Below are positions 54,585-56,875 of a DNA stretch of 56,875 bases, in pieces. Source of the DNA: an uncultured Phocaeicola sp. (GTDB lineage: Bacteria; Bacteroidota; Bacteroidia; Bacteroidales; Bacteroidaceae); assembly GCA_948956705.1 (NCBI GenBank), contig CARCZS010000018.1, forward strand, positions 1 through 56,875, given 5' to 3'. The notes under the pieces were generated by a model. The model made no database searches. It was not told where the DNA came from and worked only from the letters and a program-made list of their open reading frames with translations. Position numbers and translations under genes: made by a program. Each line of letters starts with the position of its first letter. Position 1 is the first letter of the stretch.

Positions 54585-54989
54585 ATGCCAAATGAAAACA
54601 ACCTGTTGCCGGAACATGCACAACTTGCAGCAGTTCTGGACAATCCGGACGCAATCCAAAGGATCAAAGAGCCGACAGAAAAAGTACAGATTGCCGCCGT
54701 ACAGAAAAAGCCGGAACTTGTCCGGCTGTTCACCAACACTACGGAAAAAGTACAGCTTTCCGCCGTAATTGCCTCTCCTGAAAGTGTCCTTCTCATGCAG
54801 GCCCCATCCCCCCTGGCCTGCTTCACGGCCGTGGAAAGGATGTTCAAGGCGGACCTGCCGCCCACAACCGGTATTCTGGCCGCAGCCCGGAGGCTGGTAT
54901 TCCGGATGAAGGGGAACAGGAAACTCGGAGAACCGGATACGGAAGCCGTAAAGGAGTTTTTTGATGAAGTCAAATCCTTTAAACATTGA
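54585..54989 (+). CDS. Short protein of 22-residue P-T-E-K-V-Q repeats
   Basis: In this 134-residue protein the first 90 residues are about four copies of a 22-residue unit with the pattern P-T-E-K-V-Q-x-x-A-V-x-x-x-P-x-x-I-x-x-I. Examples are EPTEKVQIAAVQKKPELVRL and TTEKVQLSAVIASPESVLLM. A basic tail ends VKSFKH. The repeats should form a helical solenoid, likely a binding surface. There is no signal peptide. It ends six bases before a longer relative and is probably a truncated sister, co-expressed with it. No named family is recognised with certainty; DUF4116-type repeats look somewhat similar. Confidence 0.6.
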   Translation: MPNENNLLPEHAQLAAVLDNPDAIQRIKEPTEKVQIAAVQKKPELVRLFTNTTEKVQLSAVIASPESVLLMQAPSPLACFTAVERMFKADLPPTTGILAAARRLVFRMKGNRKLGEPDTEAVKEFFDEVKSFKH

Positions 54990-54994
54990 AAGCC

Positions 54995-56350
54995 ATGCCT
55001 ACAATCCTGGAACACCTTGCCGCGCTGTTCGACAAGGACATGAGGGCGGTATTGAGCAATCCCCGCGCCATCAGCATGATCGCCAACCCTTCCGCCCGTG
55101 TCCAGATGGCCGCGGTCAGAAGGGACAGAAGTGTCATCTGCTTTATTGAGAAACCGACGGAAAAGGTACAGCTGACAGCTGTCAGAAACGCACCGCACAA
55201 CATCCATTTCATCACTTCGCCAAGTGAGAGGGTACAGCTGACGGTCATAGGCATCAGGCCTTCCTATGTCGGCTTCATCCCAAACCCTACGGAAAAAGTA
55301 CAGCTGAAAGCCGTCGAGAAGAGACCGGAATGCATCTTCCTGCTGCAGAAGCCCGCAGAAAAGGTACAGCTGACGGCCGTCCTGAAAGATCCCCGGTATC
55401 TCTCGGCAATCAGGGAGCCGACAGAAAAAGTACAGCTGGCAGCCGTACAGAAAAATCCGGAATGCATCCGTCATATAGCGGAACCGACGGAGAAGGTGCA
55501 GCATATGGCCGTCCAGAGAAGTCCGGATATCTTCCGGCAGATCAGGCAGCCTGAGGAAAGCGTGCGGCTGGCGGCGGTGCAGGCCAAGGGAGAGAACATC
55601 AGATACGTGTCCGCCCCGTCCGAGGCTGTACAACTGGCGGCTGTCAGAAACGATCCGATGAATATCCGGTATATAGAAAACCCTACGGAAAAGGTGCAGT
55701 CTGTCGTTCTGAACGCAGACCGGGATGCGGCACCGTTTATCAGTTCGCCTACAGAAGAGATCAAAAGACTGGCGATGGAAATGTACGGCCTCAGACTGGA
55801 AAATGCCGCCGGCAAGGAGGCGGCAGCGGCCCGGACATCCGAAACCTCCGGAGACTCCGGAAAGAAAGCGGCGGAGGACGTGGCAAAGAAACCTTCGGCA
55901 AAGCAGGTCAGAGAGGCGGTGGAAAAACTGGATAGCGAGATCAGGGAAATAAACAGGGAGTACTTCCAGGCCACTTACGAGGCGCAGTACTCGGACAACG
56001 CCGCGGAACGGGAAAGCGAGGTCTCGGCTGCCGGGAAAAACAGGGAGAAGAAGCTTGTCAAAGCTTATGAAAAATTCAACTCGGCAGCCGTTCCGGAAAG
56101 GAAGGAATGCAATGTGGGGAAGATTGTCAAGGAACTACGCAAGGAAAGGGTGGCCGTGGAAAACATGAAAGCCGGGGAATGGCACTCCCTAATGAAGGGG
56201 AAGGCCGTACAGCCGCCCCTTGTTTCCGGCGCATCCGGAGCCGCAGGAAAAGGAAGCGCACTGATGCTTGCCAGAACACCCGCGGGATATGCACTGAAGG
56301 CGGCAGGCACCATAAACCAGGCAAGCCGGCAGGCCAATGCGGAAATGTAA
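54995..56350 (+). CDS. Long protein of 22-residue repeats with a coiled-coil tail
   Basis: ATG 54995 (MPTILEHLAALFDKDMRAVL) is chosen over a TTG nine bases upstream. Residues from about 27 to 270 are ten or eleven consecutive 22-residue units such as PTEKVQLTAVRNAPHNIHFI and PTEKVQLAAVQKNPECIRHI. The rest (to residue 451) is charged helix (VREAVEKLDSEIREINREYF) and an Ala/Gly-rich end. Each repeat has one or two Lys/Arg at fixed places, so binding of a nucleic acid or acidic protein is possible. No signal peptide. Its high GC differs from the Sus genes to the left, suggesting separate acquisition. A strong hairpin follows. Confidence 0.65.
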   Translation: MPTILEHLAALFDKDMRAVLSNPRAISMIANPSARVQMAAVRRDRSVICFIEKPTEKVQLTAVRNAPHNIHFITSPSERVQLTVIGIRPSYVGFIPNPTEKVQLKAVEKRPECIFLLQKPAEKVQLTAVLKDPRYLSAIREPTEKVQLAAVQKNPECIRHIAEPTEKVQHMAVQRSPDIFRQIRQPEESVRLAAVQAKGENIRYVSAPSEAVQLAAVRNDPMNIRYIENPTEKVQSVVLNADRDAAPFISSPTEEIKRLAMEMYGLRLENAAGKEAAAARTSETSGDSGKKAAEDVAKKPSAKQVREAVEKLDSEIREINREYFQATYEAQYSDNAAERESEVSAAGKNREKKLVKAYEKFNSAAVPERKECNVGKIVKELRKERVAVENMKAGEWHSLMKGKAVQPPLVSGASGAAGKGSALMLARTPAGYALKAAGTINQASRQANAEM

Positions 56351-56375
56351 GTAACATTTGCATTCTACATATATC

Positions 56376-56427
56376 ACTTGTTTACTTATTTACTTTAAAT
56401 TTCGGAAATGTAAATAAGTAAACAAGT
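56376..56427 (+). terminator. Intrinsic terminator after the repeat-protein genes
   Basis: ACTTGTTTACTTATTTAC (56376-56393) is the perfect complement of 56410-56427, an 18-bp stem with a 16-base loop, followed by TTTTT. It is symmetrical enough to work in both directions. Confidence 0.7.
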
Positions 56428-56546
56428 TTTTTGCTGATAAAACTCTTTATGACTTTATGAACAAGGTATGTAACTCGTAACTTTGCCGCATCACTTTTTC
56501 GTAACATTAAATATTTCACTTTACGAAAACTATATTTATGTAGAAA

Positions 56547-56825
56547 ATGGATGCAAAAAAGATTACAGAAGACTACCACGACTGGCATAACATTGCCGAA
56601 CTTCGACTTCTTGGCTTGAGCCGTTCTCAAATAGCAAAGAAGCTGCAACTTCCTCCCGGCAGAGTCATGCGGCTTTCCCGATTAAATGTTGATGAGCTTC
56701 TTCAACATGGCAATCGTCCGCGCCCTTCTTATTCCTGCCGTCTCGATCCTTATGAGGAGTCAGTTAAGCATTTGCTGATAACCTGTCCTTATTATTCTTC
56801 CACCCAGATTCATGAATATCTGTAG
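56547..56825 (+). pseudogene. N-terminal fragment of an IstA-like transposase cut by an IS end
   Basis: MDAKKITEDYHDWHNIAELR leads into a helix-turn-helix (LLGLSRSQIAKKLQLPPGRV) and then LDPYEESVKHLLITCPYYSS, a layout seen at the start of IS21-type IstA proteins. The frame stops at the TAG created where the IS terminal sequence begins (56821), so the rest of the gene is displaced or lost. The IstA assignment is by general resemblance. Confidence 0.5.
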
Positions 56826-56875
56826 ATACTAATTGAAAAGTGCGCTGTATTCTAATTGAAAAGAGCTCCATCCAT
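56821..56875 (+). mobile_element. Terminal end of an IS21-type element (body lies right of the window)
   Basis: TGTAGATACTAATTGAAAAG followed by GTGCGC is identical over 25 bases to the inverted left edge of the window, after which the two ends differ but both repeat the ATTGAAAA motif. It interrupts the IstA-like frame. Left and right termini of the same kind of element are therefore present at the two edges. Confidence 0.6.

Noticed and set aside
54446..55633. 395-codon minus-strand frame opposite the repeat proteins
   Set aside because: A shadow of the 22-residue repeats; its own repeats merely mirror the sense strand.
54585..56350. CRISPR-like array because of regular 66-bp periodicity
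   Set aside because: The periodicity is that of a translated 22-residue repeat with an intact frame; there are no uniform direct repeats with unique spacers.

Overview
The window looks like a chromosomal segment of a gut Bacteroidales bacterium, probably Bacteroides or Phocaeicola. The grounds are two SusC/SusD pairs, the near absence of Shine-Dalgarno sites, several promoters of the Bacteroidota type (TAnnTTTG, some with an upstream TTTG), and a core of FloA, NfeD-like, MnmE and TtcA-like proteins. The species call is inference. Both window ends fall inside outward-facing, IS21-type terminal sequence of about 55 bp, so the segment may be a contig that stopped at two IS copies.

Layout. (1) 1-7988 is core genome: a small membrane protein, a TtcA-like thiolase, a TPR/PD40 protein, an NfeD-like protein with FloA, a nucleoside phosphorylase, free-methionine-sulfoxide reductase, and mnmE with an unusual insertion holding a 50-bp perfect palindrome. 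(2) 7989-34874 reads as a 26.9-kb defence island at the 3' end of mnmE. The mnmE terminus encoding FCIGK-stop (7971-7988) is repeated at 34857-34874, the arrangement known for SGI1-type islands; no integrase remains. Cargo from left to right: two unknown overlapping genes, two Panacea-domain (SocA-like) proteins, an orphan ABC/OLD-like ATPase, a patatin remnant, an Abi-type HEPN protein, a dead IS256-family element, a giant NACHT protein with a C-terminal TIR domain (split by one frameshift), an orphan 5S rRNA copy in its leader, a DUF4209 protein, a type I Wadjet operon (jetABCD), and two successive RloA/RloB (AbiL-like) modules, one with a broken rloB. (3) 34875-36532 holds a second copy of a 222-bp repeat and a truncated multi-HTH protein. 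(4) 36.6-43.1 kb appears more GC-rich and has a likely metal-uptake operon (His/Cys-rich protein, TonB-dependent receptor, lipoprotein) and an operon of a GNAT-like protein, IbrA (PAPS-reductase family) and IbrB (ParB-like). (5) 43.2-54.4 kb has two glycan-uptake pairs: a minus-strand SusC pseudogene with intact SusD and a small lipoprotein, and an intact plus-strand SusC/SusD pair with its own promoter; a large hairpin lies between. (6) 54.5-56.4 kb carries two proteins built of 22-residue repeats, then a transposase fragment cut by the right IS end.

Functionally the striking part is the island. Wadjet acts on plasmid DNA, and the NACHT-TIR, RloAB, Abi and Panacea genes are of kinds linked to abortive infection. 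Several genes are broken by 1-nt or 5-nt changes, so parts of the repertoire are decaying, phase-variable, or affected by sequencing errors. The least explained items are the orphan 5S rRNA beside the NACHT-TIR gene, the DUF4209 gene attached to Wadjet, and the GNAT-IbrA-IbrB operon.
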